Assembly (NCBI RefSeq): GCF_902833225.1
Contig: NZ_CADFEI010000017.1
Location: 62,001 to 126,000 of the forward strand
Direction of reading: 5' to 3'
DNA: 64,000 nucleotides
Source of the DNA: Burkholderia sp. BCC1644
GTDB taxonomy: Bacteria > Pseudomonadota > Gammaproteobacteria > Burkholderiales > Burkholderiaceae
In this document: positions 17,623 to 26,678 of the stretch, one piece after another
How positions within the stretch are numbered: the stretch's first letter is position 1
How the letters are laid out: every line of letters starts with the position of its first letter
Made by a program: the position numbers and the translations under genes
Notes under the pieces: model-generated
The model's database searches: none
What the model was told of the DNA's origin: nothing
The model's input: only the letters and a program-made list of their open reading frames with translations

Positions 17623-18324
17623 CTGGACACCACCGCCCGCCCCGCCCCGCTGCCGCGTCGTATCGGCTTGCTGGGCGGCACTTTCGACCCGATCCACGAC
17701 GGCCATCTCGCGCTCGCGCGCCGGTTCGCCGAGCTGCTCGGCCTGACCGAACTCGTGCTGCTGCCCGCCGGGCAGCCGTACCAGAAGCGTGACGTGTCGG
17801 CCGCCGAGCACCGGCTCGCGATGACGCGCGCGGCCGCCGGCTCGCTGTCCCTGCCGGGCGTGACCGTAACCGTCGCCACCGACGAGATCGAGCACACCGG
17901 CCCGACGTACACGGTCGAGACGCTCGCGCGCTGGCGCGAGCGAATCGGCCCGGATGCGTCGCTGTCGATGCTGATCGGCGCCGACCAGCTCGTGCGGCTC
18001 GACACGTGGCGCGACTGGCGCGAGCTGTTCGACCACGCGCACATCTGCGTGTCGACGCGCCCGGGTTTCGACCTGGGCACGGCGCCGCCGGAGGTTGCGC
18101 AGGAAATCACCGCGCGGCAGGCTGGCGCCGACGTGCTCAAGGCCACGCCGGCTGGCCACCTGCTGATCGATACGACCCTTTCGTTCGACATTGCCGCGAC
18201 CGACATCCGCGCACACCTGCGCGAATGCATCGCGCGCCATGCGCAAATGCCCGATGCGTCGGCCGAACATGTGCCGGCCGCCGTATGGGCCTATATTCTT
18301 CAACATCGCCTCTACCATTCCTGA
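17623..18324 (+). CDS. nadD: Nicotinate-nucleotide adenylyltransferase, probable CTG start
   Basis: NadD makes nicotinic acid adenine dinucleotide from NaMN and ATP. The nucleotidyltransferase motif [15 protein letters not shown] is intact, as is the distal YTVETL and DIRAHLRE region. No ATG or GTG exists upstream in frame. The TTG at 17668 would begin right at LLGGTFDP and cut away the first beta strand (RRIGLLGG). A CTG at 17623 gives an N-terminus of 15 residues before IGLLGG, and has AAGGAAAGGA with 7 bases spacing. I therefore annotate 233 residues from this CTG. The frame overlaps nothing and rsfS follows after 4 bases. Confidence 0.85.
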   Translation: MDTTARPAPLPRRIGLLGGTFDPIHDGHLALARRFAELLGLTELVLLPAGQPYQKRDVSAAEHRLAMTRAAAGSLSLPGVTVTVATDEIEHTGPTYTVETLARWRERIGPDASLSMLIGADQLVRLDTWRDWRELFDHAHICVSTRPGFDLGTAPPEVAQEITARQAGADVLKATPAGHLLIDTTLSFDIAATDIRAHLRECIARHAQMPDASAEHVPAAVWAYILQHRLYHS

Positions 18325-18328
18325 ATCC

Positions 18329-18778
18329 ATGGATATTCGCAAACTGCAGCGCGTGATCGTCGACGCCCTCGAAGACGTCAAGGCGCAAGACATCAAGGTG
18401 TTCAACACCAGCCACCTGACCGAACTGTTCGACCGCGTGGTCGTCGCATCGGGCACGTCCAACCGCCAGACCAAGGCCCTCGCATCGAGCGTGCGCGACA
18501 AGGTCAAGGAAGCCGGCGGCGACATCGTCAGCTCCGAAGGCGAAGACACCGGTGAATGGGTGCTGGTCGACTGCGGCGACGCGGTCGTGCACATCCTGCA
18601 GCCGGCCCTGCGCCAGTACTACAACCTCGAGGAAATCTGGGGCGACAAGCCGGTGCGGATGAAGCTCGGCGGCGGCAAGGGCCCGAACGGCTTTGCAACG
18701 GCCAGCGAAGACGAAGAGGAAGACGAGGAAGCCGCGCCCGCACGCCCGGCACGCAAGACGGCCGCCCGCCGCCGTTAA
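18329..18778 (+). CDS. rsfS: Ribosomal silencing factor RsfS
   Basis: A 149-residue DUF143 protein that binds L14 of the 50S subunit and blocks subunit joining in stationary phase. Family strings are DIKVFNTSHLTELFDRVVVASGTSNRQ and GEWVLVDCGDAVVHIL, with PALRQYYNLEEIW at the end of the domain (about residue 110). A Glu-rich stretch and a basic Ala/Arg tail follow, which is longer than in E. coli. The start is 4 bases after nadD's stop, as in many bacteria where nadD, rsfS and rlmH are together. Confidence 0.96.
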   Translation: MDIRKLQRVIVDALEDVKAQDIKVFNTSHLTELFDRVVVASGTSNRQTKALASSVRDKVKEAGGDIVSSEGEDTGEWVLVDCGDAVVHILQPALRQYYNLEEIWGDKPVRMKLGGGKGPNGFATASEDEEEDEEAAPARPARKTAARRR

Positions 18779-18796
18779 GCCGTCACGCCTCTTCCG

Positions 18797-19267
18797 ATGA
18801 AGCTTTTCATCCTTGCGGTCGGCCACAAGATGCCGGGCTGGATCGCATCCGGCTTCGACGAATACACGAAGCGGATGCCGCCGGAACTGCGCATCGAGTT
18901 GCGCGAGATCAAGCCCGAACTGCGTTCGGGCGGCCGCAGCGCCGAAAGCGTGATGGCAGCCGAGCGGCAGAAGATCGAGGCGGCGCTGCCGAAGGGCGCG
19001 CGCCTCGTCGCGCTCGACGAGCGCGGCCGCGACTGGACCACGATGCAGCTCGCCCAGGCACTGCCTGGCTGGCAGCAGGACGGCCGCGACGTCGCGTTCG
19101 TGATCGGCGGCGCCGACGGGCTCGATCCGGAGCTGAAAGCGCGCGCCGACGTGCTGCTGCGCATCTCGAGCATGACCCTGCCGCACGGGATGGTGCGCGT
19201 GCTGCTCGCCGAACAGCTTTACCGGGCGTGGAGCATCACGCAGAATCACCCCTACCACCGCGCATGA
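18797..19267 (+). CDS. rlmH: 23S rRNA pseudouridine-1915 N3-methyltransferase
   Basis: A 156-residue SPOUT methyltransferase, full length for RlmH. It begins [16 protein letters not shown] and carries the knotted SAM-binding region with [25 protein letters not shown] and the C-terminal [18 protein letters not shown]. It methylates pseudouridine 1915 in helix 69 of 23S rRNA. It lies 18 bases after rsfS in the same transcript. Confidence 0.97.
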   Translation: MKLFILAVGHKMPGWIASGFDEYTKRMPPELRIELREIKPELRSGGRSAESVMAAERQKIEAALPKGARLVALDERGRDWTTMQLAQALPGWQQDGRDVAFVIGGADGLDPELKARADVLLRISSMTLPHGMVRVLLAEQLYRAWSITQNHPYHRA

Positions 19268-19318
19268 CGTGTCGTCCTCGAGACGCGCGCCGCGCGCGCT
19301 CAACGAGATAACGACACC

Positions 19319-19951
19319 ATGCCGTCCAGCACGTCCCCCGCGCTTTTCCCGACCCTTTACCTCGCTTCGCAAAGCCCGCGCCGCCAGGAGCTGCTGCAGC
19401 AGATCGGCGTGCGCTTCGAACTGCTGCTGCCGCGCCCCGATGAGGATGCCGAAGCGCTCGAAGCGGAAGTGCCCGGCGAAGCCGCCGATGCGTACGTGCG
19501 GCGCGTGACCGTCGCGAAGGCCGAAGCCGCGCGTGCGCGCCTCGTCGCGAGCGGCAAGCCGGCCGCGCCGGTGCTGGTCGCCGACACGACCGTGACGATC
19601 GACGGCGCGATCCTCGGCAAGCCGGCCGACGCCGGCGACGCGCTCGCGATGCTCACGCGCCTCGCCGGCCGCGAACATGCGGTGCTGACCGCCGTCGCCG
19701 TGATCGATGCCGGCGGCGAACTGCTGCCGCCCGCGCTGTCGCGCTCGTCGGTGCGCTTCGCGCCCGCATCGCGCGACGCCTACGCCCGCTACGTCGAAAC
19801 CGGCGAGCCGTTCGGCAAAGCCGGCGCGTACGCGATCCAGGGGCGCGCGGCAGAATTCATCGAGCGAATCGACGGTTCCCATTCAGGTATCATGGGTCTG
19901 CCCCTTTTTGAGACCGCGGCGCTGTTGCGCGCCGCGCGTGTCGCCTTCTGA
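19319..19951 (+). CDS. maf: Maf-family nucleotide pyrophosphatase (dTTP/UTP type)
   Basis: A 210-residue Maf protein, which hydrolyses non-canonical or excess nucleoside triphosphates such as dTTP and UTP. It has [17 protein letters not shown] at the N-terminus, the catalytic [18 protein letters not shown] and [31 protein letters not shown]. The DTTV sequence and the AYAIQG loop match the YhdE branch. It is followed by rng 8 bases later, the same neighbourhood as E. coli yhdE-rng. Confidence 0.94.
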   Translation: MPSSTSPALFPTLYLASQSPRRQELLQQIGVRFELLLPRPDEDAEALEAEVPGEAADAYVRRVTVAKAEAARARLVASGKPAAPVLVADTTVTIDGAILGKPADAGDALAMLTRLAGREHAVLTAVAVIDAGGELLPPALSRSSVRFAPASRDAYARYVETGEPFGKAGAYAIQGRAAEFIERIDGSHSGIMGLPLFETAALLRAARVAF

Positions 19952-19959
19952 ATCCCACC

Positions 19960-21429
19960 ATGAACGAAGAAATCCTGATCAACCTCACGCCGCAGGAAAC
20001 GCGGGTCGCACTCGTCCAGCAAGGCTCGGTGCAGGAGCTTCACGTCGAGCGCACGCTGTCGCGCGGGCGGGTCGGCAACATCTATCTCGGCAAGGTCGTG
20101 CGCGTGCTGCCCGGCATGCAGTCGGCGTTCATCGACATCGGTCTCGAGCGTGCGGCATTCCTGCACGTCGCCGACATCTGGCATCCGCGCCTCGCGGGCG
20201 AGCCGCAGTCGGGCGCGCCGCACCAGCCGATCGAGAAGATCGTGTTCGAGGGCCAGACGCTGATGGTCCAGGTGATCAAGGATCCGATCGGCACGAAGGG
20301 CGCGCGGCTGTCGACGCAGGTCAGTATCGCGGGCCGCACGCTCGTCTACCTGCCGCAGGAGCCGCATATCGGCATCTCGCAGAAGATCGAGAGCGAAGCC
20401 GAACGCGAGGCCGTGCGTGCGCGCCTGACGGCCGTGATCCCGCCGGACGAGAAAGGCGGCTACATCGTGCGCACGATCGCCGAGGATGCGACCTCCGACG
20501 AACTGGCAGGCGACGTCACGTACCTGCGCAAGACCTGGGCGACGATCGTCGGACAGGCGCAGCGCCTGCCGGCGACGAGCCTGCTGTATCAGGATCTCGA
20601 TCTCGCGCAGCGCGTGCTGCGCGATTTCGCGAACGACGACACGACGCGCATCCAGGTCGATTCGCGCGAGACGTACCAGCGCCTCGCGGAATTCGCGGGC
20701 GAGTTCACGCCGGCCGTGAGCCCGAAAGTGCACCACTACACCGGCGAGCGGCCGCTGTTCGACCTGTACAACATCGAGACGGAGATCCAGCGCGCGCTGT
20801 CGCGCCGCGTCGACCTGAAGTCGGGCGGTTACCTGATGATCGACCAGACCGAGGCGATGACGACGATCGACGTGAACACGGGCGGCTACGTCGGCGCGCG
20901 CAATTTCGACGACACGATCTTCAAGACCAACCTCGAGGCCGCGCACACGATCGCGCGGCAGCTGCGGCTGCGCAACCTCGGCGGGATCATCATCATCGAC
21001 TTCATCGACATGGAGAACGCCGAGCATCGCGACGCGGTGCTGTCCGAGTTGAAGAAGGCGCTGTCGCGCGACCGCACGCGCGTGACGGTCAACGGTTTCT
21101 CGCAGCTCGGGCTCGTCGAGATGACGCGCAAGCGCACGCGCGAATCGCTCGCGCACGTGCTGTGCGAGCCGTGCCCGACCTGCCAGGGCAAGGGCCAGGT
21201 GAAGACGTCGCGCACCGTGTGCTACGACATCCTGCGCGAGATCCTGCGCGAGTCGCGGCAGTTCAACCCGCGCGAATTCCGCGTGATCGCCGCGCAGCAG
21301 GTGATCGACCTGTTCCTCGACGAAGAGTCGCAGCATCTCGCGATGCTGATCGACTTCATCGGCAAGCCGGTGTCGCTGCAGGTCGAGTCGAATTTGAGTC
21401 AGGAGCAGTACGATATCGTGCTGATGTAA
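19960..21429 (+). CDS. rng: Ribonuclease G
   Basis: A 489-residue member of the RNase E/G family, lacking the long C-terminal scaffold of RNase E, so RNase G. It has an S1 domain (about 37-125, RVGNIYLGKVVRVLPGMQSAFIDIG), the DNase I-like catalytic domain with TTIDVNTGGY and IIIDFIDM, and the zinc-link cysteines C405/C408 in CPTC. It matures the 5' end of 16S rRNA and degrades mRNAs in the cytoplasm. It ends the nadD-to-rng row; the next gene starts after 127 bases. Confidence 0.96.
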   Translation: MNEEILINLTPQETRVALVQQGSVQELHVERTLSRGRVGNIYLGKVVRVLPGMQSAFIDIGLERAAFLHVADIWHPRLAGEPQSGAPHQPIEKIVFEGQTLMVQVIKDPIGTKGARLSTQVSIAGRTLVYLPQEPHIGISQKIESEAEREAVRARLTAVIPPDEKGGYIVRTIAEDATSDELAGDVTYLRKTWATIVGQAQRLPATSLLYQDLDLAQRVLRDFANDDTTRIQVDSRETYQRLAEFAGEFTPAVSPKVHHYTGERPLFDLYNIETEIQRALSRRVDLKSGGYLMIDQTEAMTTIDVNTGGYVGARNFDDTIFKTNLEAAHTIARQLRLRNLGGIIIIDFIDMENAEHRDAVLSELKKALSRDRTRVTVNGFSQLGLVEMTRKRTRESLAHVLCEPCPTCQGKGQVKTSRTVCYDILREILRESRQFNPREFRVIAAQQVIDLFLDEESQHLAMLIDFIGKPVSLQVESNLSQEQYDIVLM

Positions 21430-21556
21430 CGGTCCGCCCAACCGCCGCCGGCATCGCCGCGCGGCGCCCGGATACGGCGCCCGGGCAGTTCGCGCATGCC
21501 GCGCCAGCGCCCGCCGCCGTATTTTCATTTACCCCTTTTTGCATTCACCACACACC

Positions 21557-21892
21557 ATGAGCCAAGGCCACAACCGCCGCCAGCGCAAGAAACTCCACAT
21601 CGGCGAATTCCAGGAACTCGCGTTCAATGCCACCGCGCATTACCGCAACGAAATGACCGACCTCGCGCGCGGCGAACTGATCGACGCGTTCATCGACTTC
21701 GTCGAGGCGAACGGGCTGCTGACCGTCGCATCCGCGGACGAAGGCATCGGCGCCTACGTGATCTCCGGCGCACCGCGCGGCACGACGACCGACGCCGATC
21801 GCGAACTCGTACGCGGGTGGCTGGCCGCCCGTCCGGAACTGACGGACGTCAAGGTCAGCGAATTCACCGACGCGTGGTATCCGGACGCCTGA
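21557..21892 (+). CDS. yggL: YggL family 50S-binding protein (DUF469)
   Basis: A 111-residue protein starting MSQGHNRRQRKKLHIGEFQE, matching E. coli YggL, a 50S subunit-associated protein of unclear role. Further family strings are LIDAFIDFVEANGLL and VREWL-like RGWLAARPELTDVKVSEFTDAWYP. I start it at 21557; six further in-frame residues upstream are unsupported. It stands alone after rng. Confidence 0.88.
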   Translation: MSQGHNRRQRKKLHIGEFQELAFNATAHYRNEMTDLARGELIDAFIDFVEANGLLTVASADEGIGAYVISGAPRGTTTDADRELVRGWLAARPELTDVKVSEFTDAWYPDA

Positions 21893-22369
21893 CTTTCCCG
21901 CTTCACCTTGTTTCACACAGCGCCCGCACCTGCCCGCCATGACGGCGGGTCAGGCCGGCGCGGCGCCTCTCCCGCCCCCCCACTCCCCTCCGCCTCACCG
22001 GCACCGACTCATACGATTCACGCCGCGTCGACCGTAATTACCCCGATTTCCGCATTGAATCGGACGCTTACTTCAATTTAACGATCATTAAAAGACGTCT
22101 GGCACCGGCGGACCTACTCTGATCGCCAGGAATCCGGTGTTTTACGGCGCGATCGGCAAGCAATACGAAAGAATGCGAATCGCTCGCCCGACAGGTGCGC
22201 CGGATTCCGGTACGGGCGAAATGCGACACGGCGACACGGCGACACGGCGACAGGCAATCAGGGAGACAACCAACCATGCGCCCGCCGCTTCCCGTTCGCA
22301 GCGACGACACGTCGACGCACGCGACGGCCGCCTGACCCGATCCATCGAACGAGACAAGACGAGGACGAC
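21893..22369. other. 477-base gap upstream of the low-complexity lipoprotein gene
   Basis: No convincing gene. The middle (about 22010-22095) is distinctly AT-richer than its surroundings and contains TTGAAT followed 17 bases later by TTAACG, a possible promoter for the lipoprotein gene, plus ATTTAACGATCATTAAAA. That would give a leader of over 250 bases. The 3' part holds an 8-base tandem repeat. No terminator hairpin for yggL is clear. Confidence 0.5.
22223..22254 (+). repeat. 8-base tandem repeat GCGACACG, nearly 4 copies
   Basis: Three perfect copies of GCGACACG (22223-22246) followed by GCGACAGG. It lies in the presumed leader of the lipoprotein gene, about 115 bases before its ATG. Such octamers can change copy number by slippage. 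Confidence 0.75.
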
Positions 22370-23524
22370 ATGACTACGCCGACCATCCATCAAGCAGGAC
22401 TCCGAATGATCATGATCGCGGCGGGCGTTGCGGCGCTGATGTCGCTGTCCGCCTGCGGCGGCTCCGGTTCGCTGAGCCAGGGCACCGGCGGCGGCGGATC
22501 GGGGTCGGGCGACACGACCGCGACGACCGGCGGCACGGGCAACGGCTCCGGCGGCACGTCGGCGAATGCGGTCGGCCAGACGACCGCGGCGTCGAGCAAC
22601 GTCGTGACGGCCGCGGGCGGCACCGTCTCGGGCGTCGGCACGGTGATCGCGGGCCAGTCGCTGCCCGGCACGAACGCGGCGACCACCCAGGGGCTCGGCA
22701 CCGTCGTGCAGGACGCCGGCGCGGCCGTCACGACGCTCGGCACCGGCCTCGGATCGGGGCTCGGCCAGCTCGGCGCGTCGTCGAATCCGGTCGGCACGAC
22801 GGTCGCGAGCACGGGCGGCGTGGTCACGAACCTCGGCGACGCGGTCGCCGCGACCGGCGGGGTCGTGTCGAGCCTGGGCGCCAGCGGCTCGGCACTGGCC
22901 CCGCTCGCCCCCGTGACGTCGCCCGTCGGCGGCGCGATCACGACGCTCGGCAATACGATCGCGGGCGGCGGCGCGACGCTCGGCACGCAACTGTCGACCG
23001 GCCCTGTCGCACAGGTCACGGGCGCCGCCAGTTCGGCGATCACGTCGATCACGACGACGGTCGGGTCGGTCACGCAGACCGTCGCAGCGAGCACGCCGCT
23101 CGGCGCGCCGCTCACGAACCTCGTGACGACGGTCGGCAACGGTGTCGCGAACGCCGGCTCGACGATCGCGAAGAGCGGCGGCAATCCGGTCACGACCGGC
23201 GTCGGCAACGTGGTGACGGCAACCGGCAACACCGTGGCCACGGCCGGCACGACGCTGCTCGGCGGCGGCGGTGCCGCAACGAATCCGCTCGCGCCGGTCA
23301 CCGGGCTCCTGTCGACGGGAGCACTCGGCGGCGCGACGGGCGGCAGCAGCCCGGCAGGCGCGCTCACGTCGGCCGTCGGCACCGTGACGGGCGCCGTATC
23401 GGGCGCGGCCGGCGGCTCGCCCGTCGCGGGCTTGACGGGCGGCACCGGCACCGGCGCGCTCTCGAAGACGGGTGGCGGCGTGCTCGCTCCGGTCACGACG
23501 ACGCTCGGCTCGCTGGTCAAATAA
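22370..23524 (+). CDS. Low-complexity Gly/Ala/Thr/Val-rich lipoprotein
   Basis: A 384-residue protein with a lipoprotein signal (MSLSACGG, lipidated C29). The mature part is almost entirely Gly, Ala, Thr, Val, Ser, Leu and Asn with no cysteine and few charges. Loose units recur, such as TVASTGGVVTNLGDAVAATGG, TTLGNTIAGGG and VVTATGNTVATAGTTLL. Similar Burkholderia proteins carry the database label collagen-like, but Gly does not occur every third residue, so true collagen triple helix is not supported. A surface-anchored, fibrous or beta-solenoid protein is possible. Function unknown. It is monocistronic. Confidence 0.75.
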   Translation: MTTPTIHQAGLRMIMIAAGVAALMSLSACGGSGSLSQGTGGGGSGSGDTTATTGGTGNGSGGTSANAVGQTTAASSNVVTAAGGTVSGVGTVIAGQSLPGTNAATTQGLGTVVQDAGAAVTTLGTGLGSGLGQLGASSNPVGTTVASTGGVVTNLGDAVAATGGVVSSLGASGSALAPLAPVTSPVGGAITTLGNTIAGGGATLGTQLSTGPVAQVTGAASSAITSITTTVGSVTQTVAASTPLGAPLTNLVTTVGNGVANAGSTIAKSGGNPVTTGVGNVVTATGNTVATAGTTLLGGGGAATNPLAPVTGLLSTGALGGATGGSSPAGALTSAVGTVTGAVSGAAGGSPVAGLTGGTGTGALSKTGGGVLAPVTTTLGSLVK

Positions 23525-23690
23525 GCCGCACGCAGGCACGGCGCCCGCATCGTCGCCGACGATCGGGCGCCGCAGCCGCAGCCGCCGCCTCGGCCCGCGC
23601 CTCTTCGCCCGCGCCCCCTCCGATCCCTACCTTTTCCCCACAGTCCGCCTGCAACAGGCCATCGAAATCGGTCCTGAAAGCAAGACACGT

Positions 23691-23696
23691 TAAAAT
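23691..23696 (+). promoter_or_regulatory. -10 box candidate for the PRC-barrel gene
   Basis: TAAAAT, about 90 bases before the start of the PRC-barrel lipoprotein gene, in a 260-base gap. The -35 region is not recognisable. Confidence 0.3.
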
Positions 23697-23784
23697 CTCA
23701 CCTCGCGTGGTGCGCCGCCCGCACCCGCCATCCATCGCCAGCCGCGTGCCCTCGGGCCGCCCCCGACCCATGGAGTGAGTGTCA

Positions 23785-24747
23785 ATGAGCGGCGGACTCC
23801 CGTTTCCCGCATCCCGCAAGTCGTTGCCGTCCTCGACGGTCTTCCTGATCCTCGCCGCCGTCGCGTTGCTGTCCGGCTGCGGGCTGCTGCCGGTCCAGAA
23901 CCCGCCCGCGCCGATCAGCGAGGCGCTCGTCGAGCCCGTCGAGGAAACCGCCGGCGAGCCGCTGACGATGCCGCCCGTGCCGGCGCCGACGCAACCAGAG
24001 GCACCGGAAGCGCCGAAGAAGCCGCACCGCGAAGTGACGCGGCCGAAGCCCGTGCAGCGCCCCGAAACACCGACGCCGCCACCGCCTCCGCCCGCGCCGA
24101 TCGTCGCGACGCGCCCGCTCGACCGTACCCAGATCCATGCGCTGCTCGACAGCGAGGTCGCGCGCCGCAACGGCAAGGTGATCGGCCGCGCAGTCGACAT
24201 GGTGACCGACGCGAGCGGCAAGCCGCGCGAGATGATCGTCAACCTGCAGGGTTTCATGGGCGTCGGCGACCGCAAGGTCATCTTCCCGTGGAACGTGTTC
24301 CGCTTCACGCCGGGCGGCAAACAGGAGCCGATCGTGCTCGACGTGCCGTCGGGCGACCTGCCGCCGGCCGCGCGGCCGAAGGCCGTGCCGCTGTCGGGCT
24401 CGGCCGCGGCCTCGCCCGCGACACGGCTGCCGATGCTCGACAGCGACGTCGAGCGCCCGAACGGCACGAAGATCGGCCGCATCGTCGACGTGCTGATCGA
24501 CCGCGCCGCGCAGCCGCAGGCTGTCGTGCTCGACCTCGGCGGCCTCGTCAATACCGACCGCCGTTCGATCGCCGCGAGCTGGGGCGCGCTGCGCTTCGTC
24601 ACGCGCGACAAGGCACTGCACCCGCAGCTGGACCTGAGCGACGCACAGATCAAGGCATCGCCGCCCTACGCGGCCGACAAGCCGGTCGTCGCGGTGTTCC
24701 CGCCCGTTACCCCGACCCCGGCTTCATCTGCGAGTGCCACCCGATGA
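23785..24747 (+). CDS. Lipoprotein with two PRC-barrel domains
   Basis: A 320-residue protein with a lipobox LLSGC (C32), a Pro-rich linker (about 40-110, including PTPPPPPPAP) and two PRC-barrel-like units of about 85 residues. The first has LLDSEVARRNGKVIGRAVDMVTDASGKP and the second MLDSDVERPNGTKIGRIVDVLIDRAAQP, clearly an internal duplication. PRC barrels occur in photosynthetic reaction-centre H subunits and in RimM, and in many proteins of unknown role; here it would be membrane-anchored in the periplasm. I choose the ATG at 23785, with GGAG 9 bases upstream, over a GTG 6 bases earlier. Its stop overlaps the MFS start as ATGA. Confidence 0.8.
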   Translation: MSGGLPFPASRKSLPSSTVFLILAAVALLSGCGLLPVQNPPAPISEALVEPVEETAGEPLTMPPVPAPTQPEAPEAPKKPHREVTRPKPVQRPETPTPPPPPPAPIVATRPLDRTQIHALLDSEVARRNGKVIGRAVDMVTDASGKPREMIVNLQGFMGVGDRKVIFPWNVFRFTPGGKQEPIVLDVPSGDLPPAARPKAVPLSGSAAASPATRLPMLDSDVERPNGTKIGRIVDVLIDRAAQPQAVVLDLGGLVNTDRRSIAASWGALRFVTRDKALHPQLDLSDAQIKASPPYAADKPVVAVFPPVTPTPASSASATR

Positions 24748-26006
24748 CGATCAAGCATTCCGTCACCGCTCGCAGTCTGCGGTCCCTCGACTGGCTCAAC
24801 TTCTTCGTTGCAAACGTTCAGACCGGGTTCGGCCCGTTCATCGCGTCCTACCTCGCATCGCACAAATGGACGCAAGGCGAGATCGGCATGGTGCTGTCGA
24901 TCGGCACGATCAGCGCGATGGTCAGCCAGGTGCCGGGCGGCGCGGCCGTCGACGCGCTGAAGAACAAGAAAGGCGCGGCCGCCTGGGCGATCGCGGCCAT
25001 CATCCTGTCGGCGGTGCTGCTCGCGTCGAGCCCGACCATCGTGCCGGTGATCGCCGCCGAGGTGTTCCACGGCTTCGCGAGTTGCATGCTCGTGCCCGCG
25101 ATGGCGGCGATCTCGTTCTCGCTGGTCGGCCGCGCCGACCTCGGCGACCGGCTCGGCCGCAATGCGCGCTGGGCGTCGATCGGCAGTGCGGTCGCGGCAG
25201 GCCTGATGGGGCTCACCGGCGAATACTTCTCCGCGCGCGCGGTGTTCTGGCTGACCGCCGTGCTGGCGCTGCCCGCGCTGTTCGCGCTCGCGATGATCCA
25301 GCCGACTCACGAAGTGATCCCGCAGTCGTCGAAGCCGGACGAGCACCACGACGAAGCCGGCGAACGCGAAACGCTGCTCGAACTGCTGCGCGACCGCCGG
25401 ATGCTGATCTTCGCGGCGTGCGTCGTGCTGTTCCACCTGTCGAACGCGGCGATGCTGAACCTCGCGGCCGGTGAAGTCACGGCCGGGATGGGGGAAAACG
25501 TGCAGCTCGTGATCGCCGCGTGCATCATCGTGCCGCAGGCGATCGTCGCGATGCTGTCGCCTTGGGTCGGCCGCTCCGCGCAACGCTGGGGGCGCCGGCC
25601 GATCCTGCTGCTCGGTTTCTCCGCGCTACCGGTGCGCGCGCTGCTGTTCGCCGGCGTGAGCAGCCCGTACCTGCTCGTGCCCGTCCAGATGCTCGACGGC
25701 ATCAGCGCGGCCGTGTTCGGCGTGATGCTGCCGCTGATCGCGGCCGACGTCGCGGGCGGCAAGGGCCGCTACAACCTGTGCATCGGGCTGTTCGGGCTCG
25801 CGGCCGGGATCGGCGCGACGCTCAGCACGGCCGCGGCCGGCTACGTCGCCGATCACTTCGGCAACGCGGTCAGCTTCTTCGGGCTCGCCGGTGCCGGTGC
25901 GCTCGCGGTGCTGCTGGTCTGGCTCGTGATGCCCGAAACGCGCGTCGGGAACGGCGACACGGCGGCCGACGAACCGGCTGCCGCCTCGCCCGAACAGGCG
26001 CACTGA
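24744..26006 (+). CDS. Major facilitator superfamily transporter
   Basis: A 420-residue protein with about 12 hydrophobic segments and a central charged loop (about 195-220, SSKPDEHHDEAGE). MFS features include the DWLNFFVANVQTGFGPF start and the GRSAQRWGRRPIL loop between helices. The substrate is not evident. It overlaps the PRC-barrel gene by 4 bases, so both are coexpressed; the pairing may point to a partnership in the envelope but this is inference. The FUSC-like gene follows 41 bases later. Confidence 0.88.
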   Translation: MTIKHSVTARSLRSLDWLNFFVANVQTGFGPFIASYLASHKWTQGEIGMVLSIGTISAMVSQVPGGAAVDALKNKKGAAAWAIAAIILSAVLLASSPTIVPVIAAEVFHGFASCMLVPAMAAISFSLVGRADLGDRLGRNARWASIGSAVAAGLMGLTGEYFSARAVFWLTAVLALPALFALAMIQPTHEVIPQSSKPDEHHDEAGERETLLELLRDRRMLIFAACVVLFHLSNAAMLNLAAGEVTAGMGENVQLVIAACIIVPQAIVAMLSPWVGRSAQRWGRRPILLLGFSALPVRALLFAGVSSPYLLVPVQMLDGISAAVFGVMLPLIAADVAGGKGRYNLCIGLFGLAAGIGATLSTAAAGYVADHFGNAVSFFGLAGAGALAVLLVWLVMPETRVGNGDTAADEPAAASPEQAH

Positions 26007-26047
26007 ACGCGGCGCACCGCCGTTACCCGCTTCTTGGCCGACTCACG

Positions 26048-26614
26048 ATGGATACGATCAGGACACTCAACGAAGCCCGCCAGCAGATCCAGCAGTCGAT
26101 CTTCGATCTGTTCAAGGGGCTGTCATTCAACGAACGGCTCGCGCAAGGCGGGCTGATGGCGCTCCAGGCCGTCTGCGGCGCGTGCCTCGCGTATGCGATC
26201 GGCCGCGCGTTGCACTCCGAGCAGGCCGTGTGGGCGGCGATCACCGCGATCGCCGTCACGCAGCACAACTACTCGGACACGATGTCGCTGTCGCGCGACC
26301 AGTTCATCGGCGCAATGGTCGGCGGCGTGCTCGGCTTCGCGGGGGCGGCGGTCGGCGGCGATCGCCTCGTCACGTATGCGATCACGGTCGCGGTCGTGAT
26401 CGTCTGCTGCTGGTGCCTGAATGTCGGCAGCGCGGCACGGCTCGGCGGCGTGACCGCGACGATCGTGCTGCTGTTTCCGGGCAACGGCCCGCTGTGGGAC
26501 GTGCCGCTGATTCGGCTTGGCGAAGTGACGCTCGGCACCGTATGTGCGCTTGGCGTGTGCTGGGTGATGTCGAGAATCGAGCGGCGCTGGTTCCGCCACG
26601 CGGAAGCCAAGTGA
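26048..26614 (+). CDS. FUSC-type membrane protein, short form
   Basis: A 188-residue protein: an amphipathic N-terminal part (about 1-35), then five to six hydrophobic helices including VWAAITAIAVTQHNYSDT and TVAVVIVCCWCLNVGS, resembling the membrane half of the fusaric acid resistance/aromatic acid exporter family. The usual cytoplasmic half is absent, which occurs in small FUSC-like proteins. It ends with a basic tail. Probably cotranscribed with the MFS gene. The exported compound is unknown. Confidence 0.75.
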   Translation: MDTIRTLNEARQQIQQSIFDLFKGLSFNERLAQGGLMALQAVCGACLAYAIGRALHSEQAVWAAITAIAVTQHNYSDTMSLSRDQFIGAMVGGVLGFAGAAVGGDRLVTYAITVAVVIVCCWCLNVGSAARLGGVTATIVLLFPGNGPLWDVPLIRLGEVTLGTVCALGVCWVMSRIERRWFRHAEAK

Positions 26615-26678
26615 CGCGGCGAACCGGCTGCCCGGCGCGCATCGCGGCATCGCGATACGTGCCGGGTGACCGGCAAGG

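Noticed and set aside
22223-22254. CRISPR-like array
   Set aside because: The repeat unit is 8 bases and contiguous, with no spacers and no cas genes nearby.
22068-22310. An 80-residue minus-strand ORF upstream of the lipoprotein
   Set aside because: No start signal, no family features, and it spans the AT-rich probable promoter and the octamer repeat.
22370-23524. Reading the low-complexity lipoprotein as true collagen
   Set aside because: Glycine does not occur at every third position over any long stretch, so the triple-helix pattern is missing.
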